A stretch of DNA of 64,000 nucleotides from Cymbomonas tetramitiformis (GCA_001247695.2 LGRX02035281.1:17957-81956), one strand, 5' to 3'. Positions 1-13,217 are shown, counted from the stretch's first letter. Notes: generated from the letters alone by a model not told the origin. Numbers and translations are program-made.

Positions 1-96
1 CGTAAACCGTACGTTTAGGGCTCTACAGTATGTGAGAACTGAAGTCGGCTTGGTTGCAAAGACCTGTCTGGTATTTTCTCTAAGTATTTTCAGACG

Positions 97-405
97 TTCC
101 CAAAGTGACCAAAAACCGAACGATCGACGATCGAACGGTTTTTGGTCACTTTGGGAGTGAGATCGTGAGTTTAGGCTTGGTGACAACACGCAAAACAACA
201 CTGAGTATTTTCAGACGCGTTCCCAAAGTGACCAAAACCCGAACGATTGGCGATCGAACGGTTTTTGGTCACTTCGGGAGTAAGATCGCGAGTTTAGGCT
301 TGGTGACAACACTGAGTATTTTCAGACGCGTTCCCAAAGTGACCAAAAACCGTTCGATCGCCGATCGAACGGTTTTGGTCACTTTGGGAGTGAGATCGTG
401 AGTTT
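97..405. repeat. Array of three near-perfect hairpins in module A
   Basis: Three units begin at about 97, 220 and 331 (spacing 123 and 111 bp). Each holds an inverted repeat whose arms read CCCAAAGTGACCAAAAACCG and its complement around a GATCG-rich centre, followed by a spacer AGTGAGATCGTGAGTTTAGG. The right copy of module A holds two such units. Each unit could extrude a cruciform of roughly 60 bp. The function is unknown. Confidence 0.85.
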
Positions 406-1204
406 CTAAGGCTTGGTGACAACACGCGAGACAACACTCAGTGTTTAAGTATTACCAGTGTTTAAGTATTACCGTCTGAAAATACTTGGAGAAAATACTC
501 ACTGTTTGATTTGTTAAATATGCAATTTTAACTAAAGGCGGAAGGCTTTCTCTCCGGGAGTGTGCCCCTGTCCAGCGAAATAAAGATCTCTAAGATTGTA
601 TACTAATCTGAGTAATCCTTTGCTTCAAAATATTATCACATATTCCTACTTAGTATGATGTGGGTACCCGTTTCGCAAAGAAGATGAAACCCCATAGCGC
701 AACTATTGCGGGTTTCAAATTCCTTAAATTCCACCCGCTTCCGCCAAATGAACGCGTCATCCCACAACGAGATGTGTGGTTGACCGTTCAGTTTGTGCAA
801 TTTGTTTAGGGAAAACAACGCATACGAAATACTATTTTTGCTAACGCTTCCCTCATCCGTTGCCCAGGCTCTCTTGCAAACGAGCGCGCGAATGAGGGAA
901 GAAACGCCTAGCGGAAACGTGGACGCGGTTGACATCCGCGTTTCCGCTAGAGGTGAAATTGCACTGCCAAACGGCAGTATGTGTTTATTATGCTTATATG
1001 ATATGCGTGATATGTTCATGCTGTGCAGGATGCGTCCCTGTTGGGCGTGAGTCGAGTTGGCTGGCTCGAATCACGCCCATTACCCCCCTCTCAAGACCCG
1101 TCCAGCATCCTAGATTCCGAACGGATCTTGCTTCCAACCCTTTCTAATTTAAGCAGAATTGCCTGCACACTCGGTATCGTGGTCAGGAACTCGCGTAGCA
1201 TTAC

Positions 1205-1330
1205 GTATCTCGTTCGATGAAAGCCACGTACGGTACCTGGTTCAACGAAAGCCACGTATCTGGTTCAACGAAAGCCCTGTATCTAGTTCAATGAAAGCCC
1301 CGTATCTGGTTCAATGAAAGCCCCGTAATC
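1205..1330. repeat. 22-24-bp minisatellite in module A
   Basis: About five copies of a unit close to CGTATCTGGTTCAACGAAAG plus CCC are tandemly arranged. The matching array in the right copy (about 38570-38715) has more units, so the array changes length between copies. Confidence 0.8.
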
Positions 1331-1727
1331 TTGCTTGCGCAAAAAAAGTTGTTCCTAACACTTATTATATATGTAGTCAACTGTACAAGGGAACCGTGGA
1401 AAGCAAGGGCAACGCATCACCTTTCATTTTTTATGGAGAATCTTTTACCCTGTCCTTTTTCTTGAATAGAGGATAATAAAATGCATACCATCAGTGTGTT
1501 CAACAGTACATCGATACCCGCCGTTGTCGCAAGAAAGGCACACCCTGCCGTACTTTTTCGGAGGCTTCCTCATGTTTGCAATAACCAAGTGAACCGAGGT
1601 GGGGTGGGGGGGAAAATTCAAACGGTGATATTAGACGCATATGCATGTGTCACAAACCTATTCCCCAAAAACAGATCGAAATTTCTATTCCCCATTTTGC
1701 ACTTTTCTATTCCTAAATCATTATGCT

Positions 1728-3273
1728 ACCCATTATATGCCCCAATGCTATCCTCAAATGTCTTATTTCCTTCGAAACCCTACTCCGCAGACCAGGATCC
1801 CATAGTAATGCTCATAAATTAAGGGGCAACGAAAAGCGGGCGTGGTGTCGCCAAGACCGCCCGAACCTGTCGCTCGCGCATGCGCGCATGTCACCTCGGT
1901 TCCATAGAAGGTGTGGCAGTGCGCGAGGCAGCTCGGCTGCTCCCATAAGATGGTGAGTAGACCGGTTTCAATAAAGTGAGACATTCACTGGGTAGGGATT
2001 CTCAAGGGCTCAAGGTCTCAAGCAGCTCAAGTAGTCAAGTAGACTAGTGACACAATAGCGGTGTCACCTGCGACCAGACCGGCCCAGTGACCAGTTCTCC
2101 TTTTGCCTACCTCATGGACCCTGCGTTGATGAAGTGGGGCGCCCGAAAGTCGCGCGTGAAGGTGACTCCCGAATTTTTCCAAAACCGCCTTATTTTAAAT
2201 TCTGAAAAATCGGAATTAATTTTACCCAATATGCGTCGAAATTGGGAAATGCCGTGGAGGTCAGAATAGGGGTGTTTCTGGGGGGTGATCGATGCCTATC
2301 GACTAACCATTATATGTCCCCAATATTCCAATTCCAAATGCTACCTGGGGACGACTTTCTGATTCGAAAAAAAAAATCGGCATTCAGCCCCCTCGGCATA
2401 ACCCCTTAAAAATGGGCATTTGTGCTTGACGCGTGGTCGGCGTGGCAGGCTTGGTCAGGCATGACTCGACCCCCCCTTGTGCGATTTGACTTTATAGTCG
2501 TCATTGGTATACATCCTGCACGATTCTGATTTCGTGGCAGTCGCATGTAAGCAAGATCCGTGTGGGTAGGGGGTACATTTTCGAAAAGTGTGTTCGAAAT
2601 CGCAAAAAAGTGCCCCATTAATTTATGAGCATGACTATAAATACGAATAGCGGGAAAAGACAAAGGCGACATAAACTTAGACAGCTCGGTTTTCCATATA
2701 TATAGCGGCAATTTAAAATCTGTTACGGCAGGGGAAAATATTGTCAAGTCGGGAGGGAAATATATATGAACATGAACCAGACGGAGCGAGAAGGGGTCAC
2801 AGATAATAATATATAATGTATATATATATATATATATATTTTGTATACTTCCTATCGTACCACGTTCAGGAAAGTGATAAGCAAAATAGGAGCACCCACC
2901 AAAAGAAAAGCAGGCCCTGGAAGACAATCAGGACGGTAGCAACCACCGCGGGAGGAAAGATCAATTCGACTGCGCAAGGATGCCAAAAGTGAGTGGCCTG
3001 AATATCTCAAGCTGTGATATACGTGGGCACACCTCAGAAAGCCTCTTGATGTCAAAATGCACGTACAAAAAGTACTCCTCCTTGCAATTACGTCACGTGG
3101 AATTGGCAAACTGTCCAGCACTTGGGACGCTGGATGTATGCTTACAGAACTCCAAATGAAATGTGGATACACTGAGCGGACCTTATTAGCGTAGTAACTC
3201 TGCACGAGATGTACGATGACTGTCATACACGACATAATAACAATCACCGTACGGGATGCAACAAACGAGTACG
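1728..3273. other. No gene recognised
   Basis: The stretch between module A and the first dispersed repeat has no open frame resembling a known protein. It contains an AT-rich patch with a (TA)n run at about 2818-2840. Open frames here are short, overlap on both strands and lack coding character. Confidence 0.5.
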
Positions 3274-3690
3274 TGTGCTAGGAAGCAAGCACAAGAGCAA
3301 GAAAAATGGCTGAGTACAAAACGCAAGAGTACTCAGTACGGAGTACAGTAGGACCGATCAGAATGATGTTGATGTGAGGTGCCTAGTCTGTTGTACGGAG
3401 TACTCAGTACAGTTGAGTTATGGAAAGAGTTCATGAATGTATGAGAACTCGAAGTGTAACCAGTTTCGGAGATGAGATCTGAACTGAAAAGTGTAACATA
3501 AAAAGTAAGAAACTGTAACCGCTGTATATTGTGTAATGAAAGCATACACTGAAAGCATACTAGGAAGAATAACGAAATCGTATTCCGAATAGTGGACCAA
3601 CCGTATAGTATCGAAAACATACCTCGTGCGGTCGTTTAATAAGTAGAAATAGATAAGTCCGAAACCGTAAAGAAGAGGATAAGCAAGGGT
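3274..3690. repeat. Diverged dispersed repeat, copy 1
   Basis: Starts with GTGCTAGGAAGCAAGCAC and contains the characteristic stretch ACTCAGTACGGAGTACAGTA, later CATACCTCGTGCGGTCGTTT. The same order of motifs recurs in direct orientation at 7579-8020 with clear divergence. No protein is evident. It could be an old non-autonomous transposon; I see no clear terminal repeats. Confidence 0.7.
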
Positions 3691-4143
3691 GTAGACTCTC
3701 ACAAAATGGTAATTAGTCCGTTTTTTCGCGTTGCTTCCTTGATGTTTTGCGCAAATTCTGATTGAATGCAACCTTACCTCGCGTGATTAGCTAGCCTAGA
3801 CCGTTCTACGAAATCGAGAATGCCTGTTCTTGTGCTTGCGTTTCGCGGCGTTGGTTGTGTTTGAGGGTTCCAGGTACTCTTGGGGCCGCGTTGGCGTGAA
3901 GGAATTCAGCCCGACGACAATCTTTTAAGGTGCGCGCGTTGCCCCTTCTCTTGGCACGCATACGCACGCACGCATACGCCGTAATTTCGGCACTCCGCAG
4001 GTACTAGAATCTCAAATCGTCTCGGATTTTCAGCAATTTCGACCCTTTGCGGCGGAAGCGCTGCGCAAATTTTTTAAAATTTGCGTAGCTTTTGCTGAAT
4101 TTCGGGGTCGGTTTGGGATCTTGAGTGCCTCTAGTTTTAGTCC

Positions 4144-4497
4144 TCTAGTCCCCTCTATTCCGGAAATTGTCGAGCTTCGGCCGGTGTAAGCTGCTTGTGC
4201 TCGCGCACAAGTGGTAAATTTCTGAAGGCGGGTGCTAGTTGCCGCGCGTGGCGTGAGGCGCTTCCAATTGATTAGATTACACGCATACCACGCATAATGT
4301 TTTCGGATGGAGCTTTAATTTTCTAGTCCCCTCTTCTCCGGAAATTACCGCGCTTCGGCCGGTGTAAGCTGCTTGTGCTCACGCACGAGTAGTGAATTTC
4401 TGAATCGGCGGGTGCTGGTTACCGCGCGTGTCGTATAGCACCTCCAATTAGTTAGATCGCACACATAGCACGCATATGATGTATTCGGATGGAGAGG
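4144..4497. repeat. Two tandem units of about 178 bp
   Basis: TCTAGTCCCCTCT begins both units (4144 and 4322), followed by the shared core CTTCGGCCGGTGTAAGCTGC. The copies differ by scattered substitutions. Short GC-rich open frames downstream to about 4712 run on both strands and look non-coding. Confidence 0.75.
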
Positions 4498-5864
4498 AGT
4501 TCCAGGGTCGGTCGGGTCGTCGTGGGAGAGGTCGGTCCGGCGCCGCCCCCGGCTCGGCCGGAGGGTCCGGTCAGTCAGGATCTCGCGCTGCGGGTCTGTC
4601 AGTCGGCCCGGGCTCTTCGGAGTTCTGGGGCGCGGCTGGCAGGTCGGACAGCCGGGATTGGCGCTCCTGTTCGGTTGTGAGGACTGAACCAGTCTCACAG
4701 GTATGCAAGTAACACTTACAAGTAATATGGTACTGGGACCATAGGGTGATATCGGAAGACTTTGTATACTGTCGGATATTTCGTATAATTTAGGTGAACT
4801 TTCACTGTTTGAAGTTACAAGACACCAGAGGTTAGTGCCAATGTGTAACTAATTCAAAAACTGGCATGAGAGCTTGTTCAGCTCTTTAAGTAGTAACATG
4901 TCGACTCGAATTCCCTCAGATCTCATCCGAATTCGACAGTCACAGTGCTCAGTCACTTCATGTTCACATATCCTATGACCTGCCTTGTCATTTAGCCCTT
5001 GGGCTGCAGCTGCCAGTCATACAATGATCTCTGCTCTGATTTGCTGAATAGTCATAGATCTGATGACGTGGCAAGAACTGGGGCTCTCCTGGTTTCCCTC
5101 CAGTTCTGTGTGGCTGTTTGAATATAAAATGGTTCCCCCCATTTCTGGAATGGCTTCCCACCAATTCTCTCAACCTGATCTGCTGTGGTTGCAGGTGTTC
5201 AAAAAGTCACAAGCTGTCAGTCACCCTCGTCATACCTCTCGGTCATACTGGTGACTATCATCGGTGCTGTCACTCGTCATTCTGACACGTCTGTCTCTCG
5301 TTTGACTCGCGATACACCCTAGTACAACTCTCCCCCCCCCTTTCGGCGCGCCTACGTCCTCGCTAGGCTGTCCTGCGTGCCCTTATGTACATAGTCAGGG
5401 GGGTTAGCATGCACTTGCTAAATGCTAGTGCTTCATGAGGAGAAGCAAATGATGTAAAAATAAATAAAACATACTGTGGAGGTTACCACCAGTGTGTTGA
5501 GCTGAGGGGCTATAAACCACACACCCTCCAATCAAGGGTGTTTATATGATTATGATTATATCCAAATAGCTGCTGGACAGGCTGCAATAATTTGCTTAAC
5601 GGTATTCTAATAATCGTATCATCTTCTGTATAAATATTTTACGGTTTATTATTATAAGTGAGTACTCCACACTCACATTCTTGGTATCAAGAAAATGTAT
5701 CTATTTTCAAGATGTATAATATACGTGTATCTTCAGAGACGCGCATGTCAACGTATATACCTATGTGTACCCATTGTAATACATGTATATTGTAACAGGA
5801 CAGGGCCGTGACAAGACACCACACACATCCATACTCAAGCAAATAAAAAAGTGCGGGACCGTGA
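4498..5864. other. No gene recognised
   Basis: Unique-looking DNA with no convincing coding frame. It includes a CT-rich patch with a long C run near 5331-5340 and AT-rich DNA from 5450 to 5800. Confidence 0.5.
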
Positions 5865-7036
5865 GTGCACCCGTCTCGACGGGACGCATCGTCACGCGCG
5901 TGCAAGGAGGTCCACCCTTGCATGCGTGTCGCCACGAGGTGAGCACACCGAGGTGCTCACCCGCGCCCTCCCCTTAGGGCCACCGAGAGTGAAGCGTCCG
6001 GGAGCGGACCGCTTTTCTTTTTTGGGGGGAGAGAGCGCGCCGCGAGTGGCAGATGGCAGCCACCGCAAGCACGCCAGGCGCACCGCCATGAGGCAGCAGC
6101 TCTCGCTGCGCTGTCTCGGGCTGCGTGACGCGCCGCTGCCCCGCCAGGCACACCAGACGCATGGTGCCTGGGGGTAGCACGCAGCGTGTGCACCGTGCCC
6201 AGGCGCATCGGGCCTCCTTTCAGAGGTTGATGCGCGTGCCTGGGAGCAGCACACCGCGCACGCATGCCCCGCCGCCGAGCGCGGAGCGCGGCACCCGCAC
6301 TCGGGGTGCTGATGAGGCCGGCGAGCCCCAAGCTCCGGGCGAGTGCACCCGTCTCGACGGGACGCATCGCCACGCGCCTGCAAGGAGGCCCACCCTTGCA
6401 TGCGTGTCGCCACGAGGTGAGCACACCGAGGTGCTCACCCGCGCCCTCCCCTTAGGGCCACCGAGAGTAAAGCGTCCGGGGAGCGGACCGCTTTTCTTTT
6501 GGGGGGGAGAGAGCGCGCCGCGAGTGGCAGATGGCAGCCACCGCGAGCGCGCCGGGCGCACCGCCATGAGGCAGCAGCTCTCGCAGTGCTGTCTCGGGCT
6601 GCGTGACGCGCCGCTGCCCCGCCAGGCACACCAGACGCATGGTGCCTGGGGGTAGCGCGCAGCGTGTGCACCGCGTCCAGGCGCATCGGGCCTCCTTGCA
6701 GAGGTTGATGCGCGTGCCTGGGAGCGGCACACCGCGCACGCATGCCCCGCCGCCGAGCGCGGAGCGCGGCACCCACACTCGGGGTGCTGATGAGGCCGGC
6801 GAGCCCCAAGCTCCGGGCGAGTGCACCCGTCTCGACGGGACGCATCGTCACGCGCGTGCAAGGAGGTCCACCCTTGCATGCGTGTCGCCACGAGGTGAGC
6901 ACACCGAGGTGCTCACCCGCGCCCTCCCCTTAGGGCCACCGAGAGTAAAGCGTCCGGGAGCGGACCGCTGTTCTTTGGGGGGGGAGAGAGCGCGCCGCGA
7001 GTGGCAGATGGCAGCCACCGCGAGCGCGCCAGGCGA
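5865..7036. repeat. GC-rich tandem repeat, 478-bp period, about 2.4 copies
   Basis: The phrase GTGCACCCGTCTCGACGGGA begins units at 5865, 6343 and 6821, exactly 478 bp apart. Units contain short hairpins such as GTGAGCAC...GTGCTCAC. Long open frames occur on both strands, but a 478-bp period is not a multiple of three, so the frames shift from unit to unit. I therefore read the array as non-coding. Its GC content is far above the flanks. Confidence 0.85.
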
Positions 7037-7578
7037 CAGGTGAGAACCTGGATTATCCATCCACCAGAGCATTGGCTCTAGCCTCGGCACAGCCAGGCAA
7101 CATGTGGAAATCTGTATAATCCATTTCATGAGAGCATTGGCTCTAGACCTGGCACGACCGGGCGGCAGTTGGAGATCTGGATAAAAGCTCTGCGCATCCC
7201 GAGGAGGCGGTAGGGGTTTAAAACCTTTCCTCCGGGCCGGCATCCCGAGAAATGCCGGGTAATTGGCAAACCTATTGTCATCACCTGTAGTGTACCGTGT
7301 TGGAAGGTTTGAAACCTTGAGCGTAGTAATGGATGTGAGAACTCGAGCCTTGGGGGAGCCTGGTAGTGCAGATGGCAGACCGGTGAGAGGCCGACCCTTG
7401 TGCTTAAGAGGCCGAACTCCTTACTGCGGTGTGTGTCATGGGAAGTGTAATGTCATCCCAGACAACAGGCGGCTGAGACCTGTATAATCATCCTGAGCAA
7501 CATTAGAAGATCTGTATAAAAACTTCACCGGTCCGACGTGGTCAGCGTGGACGTGACCTTCCCTAAGGGGGGGGAGTT
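7037..7578. other. No gene recognised
   Basis: Contains two imperfect copies of a motif with GAGCATTGGCTCTAG (about 7068 and 7132) followed by GGAAATCTGTATAATCC-like text. No recognisable protein or RNA gene. Confidence 0.4.
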
Positions 7579-8020
7579 GTGCTAGGAGGCAAGCACAAGG
7601 ACCAGCGACGCAAGTAAAAGGGCTAAGAAAACGGCTAAGTGCAAAAAGCAACTACAATTTTGAAAATACTCAGTACGGAGTACAGTAGGACCAATCCGAA
7701 TGATGATGATGTGAGGTGCCTAGATCGCTGTACGGAGTACTTAGTACAGTTGAGTCCCGAGTTGAGTTTCATGATGCTTAAGAACTCTATGGCAGCCAGC
7801 TTCGGAGACGAGAACTGAACTGAGAAAAGTAACATAAAAGTACGAAACCGTAACCGCTGTATAATTGTATTGAAAGCATAAATTGAAAGCATAACTTGAA
7901 GTGAATATCGAAATCATATTCCGGATAGTTGACCGCAGAAGTATCGAAATCATACCTCGTGCGGTCGTTTGATAGTTAGTATAGAATAAACCCGAAAGTG
8001 TAAAGAAGTGAAGAAGCTGG
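7579..8020. repeat. Diverged dispersed repeat, copy 2
   Basis: Direct-orientation relative of 3274-3690, with the same motif order (GTGCTAGG start, CAGTACGGAGTACAGTAGGA, GTGCGGTCGTTT). It differs by many substitutions and small indels. Confidence 0.7.
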
Positions 8021-9780
8021 AGTGGTAGCCTCCTACACACGGTGCGCTTGAGCATGATCACAAGGATCACCAGCTCTTCCAGGGTGGTCCGGAATTTTCC
8101 GACGATTTTGCTGTCGGCGGACAGTCTGATTACGTGGATTACAACGACGATTATGGTGGGCCATGGGGACTACGACTCTGGTGGTGCCTATGGCCACGAT
8201 GATGGTGGCTCTTGTTACTATTGATTGGTTTCTTTTTGTTTATATGCGACGTATCCGGGCGCGGCGGCATTCTATCTCTTTTTATTGGTTAATTTACTCA
8301 CGACAATTGTCGGCTGCACCTTATTTTTTTTCTATCAGTTAATTTACTCACGACGCTAGCTGGCGGCGGCTCTGTTTATTTCTGGTTGGATCTGGCACAG
8401 TGTTATTCTCTGTTATTCGATGAGCACCATTGTAAGACCCCAGAGGAGGGCAATTTTTGGTGACAGCATTTATTTCGGGGATCCTACTAGTGCCACTCGC
8501 CAGCAGGAATTTGAGCCGTGGGCCAGACACGAGCGTGCTCTGGATTGATTGAGACATCGGAGATTTGAGTTGCTAGACCGAACACGAGCGTGCTCTGAAT
8601 CTATGGGGATCAGCAGATCTTTTCCCGTTCAGACGTCCACTCGACGGGCAGATTTTAAAATTGAAACCTTAGCCACACGCATTTGTTATACCTAGTTGTC
8701 CGATCTGGCATGCACTTTATGCTTATTTGTGATCTTCTGCGTTGGAATTTCCGGACTGTGACATGTTGCTGACTAGCTAACTATTCAGGCTTGAAACCTT
8801 AACACTTAACTAGTCAGGGCGGTGTGTTTGTCACTGTCACCAGCTTGTGTGTCCCACCTCAGGTGAGGTGGTGTGCTGGAATATCGGTATCGACAGTCGA
8901 GATCGACCTCGATATCGATATCCCGGTCTGTCACCTTTGGTGCGTCACACGTGACAGTTCCTAGAGAATAACCTATATATTCTATCTAATGTTATTCTCG
9001 TGGCGTTCGGTTCATCTCTGTTCGCACGTCTCACTTCCCTGAGACTGCTTTTCTAGCAGGATCATCCACAGCAAACCCCCAATATAAACCGGTTTTCTAG
9101 ACGTTGCGTACATCAAAATTCCAAAATTTTAAGCATCAAGTTATCAAATATCGGGATTACAGGACTCCTGGATTACGCGATAGTAAAAATTGTATTGAAC
9201 AATTTAACAATGTACATTTACATGTTGAGAATTCGATGCATGTGCATCATACATGAATATGCCATACATGCGTCTACAGCGACTGTTCATATGTTCAAAA
9301 CCACAATACTTGTACAAAAGAGCACAAACCGCACGTAGTCACGAGTTTGAGTGTTAATAATTATGACGAGTTGTGTATTTCTGCTAGATGACTTAATAAC
9401 ATTCTAAAGCAAGTGCATTGCTTTGCCATTTGCACACTAACGCTCAATTCCCCCCTTATCATAACTGTAATTGTAGTGGCAACCATGTGTGAGAGCTCGA
9501 GCTTACAATCGAAGCCTTATACCTTTTGAGAGGACACACCGACTGGTCCTCTCCCCCTAAAAACTTAGCTTTTCGTGTCCCTCAAAATCTCATACTTCAG
9601 GTGGCAACAAATCTCTACAGGTTCATAACGCACATGAAGTGAACAACTATCTTGAGTTGGCTATTAAATAATTCAAGAAGTGCATGCACAGAGGGCACAC
9701 ATCTAATGTTGATCAGATTCACACAAGTAAGAAGGGAATTGTGGGAGAAAAGGTATTCTTTTCCAAAGTTTAGCTAACTA
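8021..9780. other. No gene recognised; possible LTR-like junction
   Basis: No convincing coding frame. At about 8865-8885 the text GGTGGTG followed by TGCTGGAAT resembles the polypurine-tract/LTR-start junction of the LTR elements at 49.6-56.6 kb. I found no second copy of this putative LTR in the window, so I do not call an element. Confidence 0.3.
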
Positions 9781-11000
9781 TACGTTCTAATGTCTAAGTA
9801 CCTCTCTAAGTTTGCGACCTTTGTTTTTCCCCGAGGGCAGTTTGCTGAAAAACACAGGCATATCTATTCAGTTGCAGAGCTTCGCACAACAGCACCGCAA
9901 TGCACACTTTTCGTTGGTGTGCATCAGCAGGGTAGCGGTTTCCAGGCACGGCGTTCCCGCCGTCATCTTGCGCAGGCTAACTTTACCAGTTGCACAGCAT
10001 CGTCAACAATCCAGCCGTCGGTGGTGGACCCATTCAACTGAACAGCTTCCCAAACGCATCTTCCGCACTGTGCCCCGTACTTATCGCAATCCTCTAAAGC
10101 TCCCACGAGATCCTGAGAAGATCTGGTGTGCACGAGCGCAACTAGAGAATGCTCGGAATGTGTTTCGTCCTCACTATAAGTGCTTGAAAGTGACACCTCG
10201 CTCGAGTGTCGCGGCAGAGTCCTGGAGGAGGACGGACAGCTTCCCTGCGCACACCTCACAGGCTTTCAGATGTCGGAACAACATTAAATTCGCGTGGTGC
10301 AGTCATATGCAAGGCGGGAAACGCAGAAGACCACGGCAGCCTTGGAATGGGATCTACGGGCGATAGGCGGGGCGGCACGATATCAGCGACGCGCACTGCA
10401 AATCCATGGCTTGGCTTGCATAGTATGTAATGGAAACGGTTTTGAATGAAACTCTTACTTATTGATTATCCACACTCTCCAACTCATAAAGAAACAGTTA
10501 GCAGAAGCATAGGGAAGTTCCCTGGAAGTGGTGCAGGCCAGGATGCACGACGACTGAAATGCGGCAGTTCTACAACAGCGGCGTCCGTGGTAATATTTTA
10601 CACACCGGTGGCTCATTTGTTACTGGAGGAAATCTATGAAGGCAGAGAATTCGCGCTCAGAAGCGGCTGTGAACGACTCACCAGTGCTGTTGGACCAACG
10701 TGCGTGCTATATAACGTTGGTGACGAGGGCGAGGGTTTGGAAGGAAAGGATTCGGAGGCAAGAGAAAGTAGATCTTGTTCAGACCTTCGGCTAGAGTATC
10801 GAAGGCTATACGTTTCTAAACTTTGCAAGTTACTCCAAGAACTAACTTCCCGGGTCAACATTGTAAGAAATACGGTGATACTCGGAAGTGTATGTGAAAG
10901 TGTGTATCCAAAAAGAATATGCTGTATCTGTGCACTGCACCAAACCGAAATTGTTGCTCCTTATGTGCCTATCACAAAATACTAAAACTTGCACGTTCGA
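9781..11000. other. Region with weak coding character, no gene called
   Basis: Open frames of moderate length occur on both strands (for example + 10446-10985; - 9963-10259 and 10634-10861). The two minus-strand frames have more protein-like composition and the first ends at a possible GTAAAG splice donor. I recognise no domain and cannot choose a strand, so this stays an unassigned candidate for a spliced host gene. Confidence 0.25.
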
Positions 11001-12994
11001 GCCGAAGAGATGTGACTGAGATACTTTAATATCTTTGTTGTCTACTTACCGATGAAAACCAACGGAATCCGATGAAAACTATTGATCTGTATGGAAAAGT
11101 ATAGTGTGATACACGACAGTGTGTGTGTCATATCATAGTATTATTCTGTGTTGATATCAATATGAATATATGAATTTATATATTATATATGAATCTTCAA
11201 TCTACCAATCTTGAAAATTGCGACCTGTGTCAGATGTGAGCTGTGACGGGACGATAGAGCTGCACAACTTAAACTGGTCCGTTTATTTTTAACAGTGGCA
11301 ATTTTCTGAATCCGACAGTCCATGTACGATTCCAGAGATCAAAATACGATGCATTCCTTTGTCGCTCCCCAGGAATCTCTTCGGACCTTCCGATGTTCTC
11401 AATCTAAAAACATTGGACGGCTCGACTTTAGTTGGGCACCCCTACGGGACGACCGCGACCCGATGCGATGAGAGTGCAGCGATGAGTGTTATGACTCAGC
11501 CCACGTGGGTCCTCGAATTTTTTAAAGTCATTGTTGACGTGACGCTGACGCTGACGGGTTCGTTTGTACGTTTCTCGTTGGACATCACAGTCAGAGTCCG
11601 TTCATTAGTTGAAACATATTATATAAATATATAATATCATTCAATCAATATATTATCATATACAGATTTACTGATGTAGATCTTGACCCGTGCGCGTGCC
11701 CCCTCTCGGCTCTCGCCGACCCCGATGTGACAGCAACCTGTTGTGTGCCGTCAGGGGGAGTATAGTAGATACTACGTATCTACTATTCCCTCTGGTGCCG
11801 TCAAGCTGGAGGCTGCTGTATCTCGCTATCTGGAATCTGCTCGAGAGAGAGAGCTGAAAGGACCAGGCCGAGGCGAAAAGGTGAGAAGAAATTCTCCCAT
11901 TGGACATTGGAGCGCGCAGCGCGGCCACAGGCCAGCGACATGTACAGTACAGCGCCCGCAACGGGAAAAACACGCGGCTTAGGAGCTGGGACAGGCTGTT
12001 TATATCTATTATGAATTATGTGGTTATACCTTATTATCTTTAAAAAACGATACTGTAATCATGTATCAAGATTGAAGATTTCAAGATTAGATACGAAATA
12101 AAAGTAAAAAAGTTACAGTGTCACATATAATCGATAATGGACGATATCATTGGTATATCTGTATCGTGTACAATGCTAGGCGGATCGATCTCAAAAAGAG
12201 ATCTCCACTAGGCCATCTGACCGCAGGATCATGTGGGCGACAGTGCTTCGCTTTTTGCATCCCAACATCGAACATGCCATACCATGACGCGTGGGTGGCG
12301 TCGCGGTAAATGTACGCGACTGCAGTGGCACTGTCATCGCTAGCGACTGGCGATCGGAAGTTCGTCTGTGTCGCCCGTTGGGATTCGCGCTTTGCTGCTG
12401 CCGATTAAGTAAGTAGTAATTTCCTAATTTGGCCAGGTTCCAAATCATCAGGAGCAGAGGTTGCTATATCGTGTATGTGTATGGTCAATGGTGTACATCC
12501 CCGCAAGCCGGGGGTAAAATCCAAGCCCCCCCCCCGGATTGGAAAACCCCATTACATATGTGGCCGGGGCAAATAATTATATATTTGGGTTGGGGTCGGC
12601 GGGTTCAACCACATTGCATATAGCAACCATGGGGGCATGGCTAAGAGACTTTGCATATACTTGTGCCGGGGGTCTAGTTAGGGCTGCACATGGCGGACGA
12701 CGTACTGCGTACCGCTAGAGGATTTTACGTCGATTTAGAATATTCCATAAATTCAATCAATCTTACGGTCTATCGGTAATTTTCGAGTTAGTCCGATTTA
12801 CCGTGGTGTGTCTCATGCGTTGTTCCTGCAGTCGTGTCCCGTATACCACCAAGCTCCGATACTACTATAGTTACTCCTTGATACCACGACTGCGCCACGA
12901 GCCCATGAACGCGACGTTTTCAACGAAGGGTGACACTCAGAACCGTGTAACAAACGCTGGCTTCCCATGGTACCGCGCCGGGTTTGTCCAGCTA
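11001..12994. other. No gene recognised
   Basis: AT-rich and anonymous. A loose inverted pair GGTTGCTATAT...ATATAGCAACC brackets 12459-12628 and could be a small MITE-like insertion. I could not define a target duplication for it. Confidence 0.35.
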
Positions 12995-13217
12995 CAGTAA
13001 TACCGATATTTAAGAAACCGCGGGAATTTGGAGCCGCCCTAGCTTTCCGTATTTTTCGACCCCCCCTCAACGCTTAACACTTGGGTTCTTATTACACGTG
13101 TTTCGTTACGGCCTTAACACTAACCAAAAAGTTAGCCTAGCCTTTTCCGCATTTTTCCGACCCCCGAAAAGTCAGGCGTTCCTTAACCCAAAGATTTCCT
13201 TAAATGTGGTATTACCG
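12995..13217. mobile_element. MITE, 223 bp, TA target duplication
   Basis: Left end CAGTAATACCGATATTTAAG and the complement of the right end CGGTAATACCACATTTAAGG form terminal inverted repeats. TA dinucleotides lie immediately outside both ends (12993-12994, 13218-13219). A TA duplication and ends beginning CAGT/CGGT suggest a Tc1/mariner-type family; this assignment is inference. The element at 42645-43191 has closely related ends. It has no coding capacity and must have been moved in trans. Confidence 0.75.

Larger units (their letters stand above)
1..1727 (+). repeat. Repeat module A, left copy
   Basis: This block is nearly identical, in the same orientation, to 37505-39107. It contains in order a hairpin array, an AT-rich stretch, a conserved anonymous segment around 636-1020 and a 22-bp minisatellite, and it ends at the shared sequence ATTATGCTAC. 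The left end runs off the window, so its true boundary is unknown. Small open frames (for example 793-1050 on + and 636-1019 on -) occur in both copies, but they overlap on opposite strands and match no family I know, so I do not call genes. In the right copy module A runs directly into module B; here it is followed by unrelated DNA, so the two modules have been rearranged relative to each other. Confidence 0.85.

Noticed and set aside
2406..3771. Several minus-strand open frames as genes
   Set aside because: They overlap on both strands, lack recognisable domains and partly cover a dispersed repeat.
5851..7043. Arg/Ala/Pro-rich proteins in the GC-rich repeat
   Set aside because: The 478-bp period is not a multiple of three, so no frame is conserved between units.
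8865..9100. A fourth LTR element
   Set aside because: The GGTGGTG/TGCTGGAAT junction is suggestive but no partner LTR or target duplication is visible.
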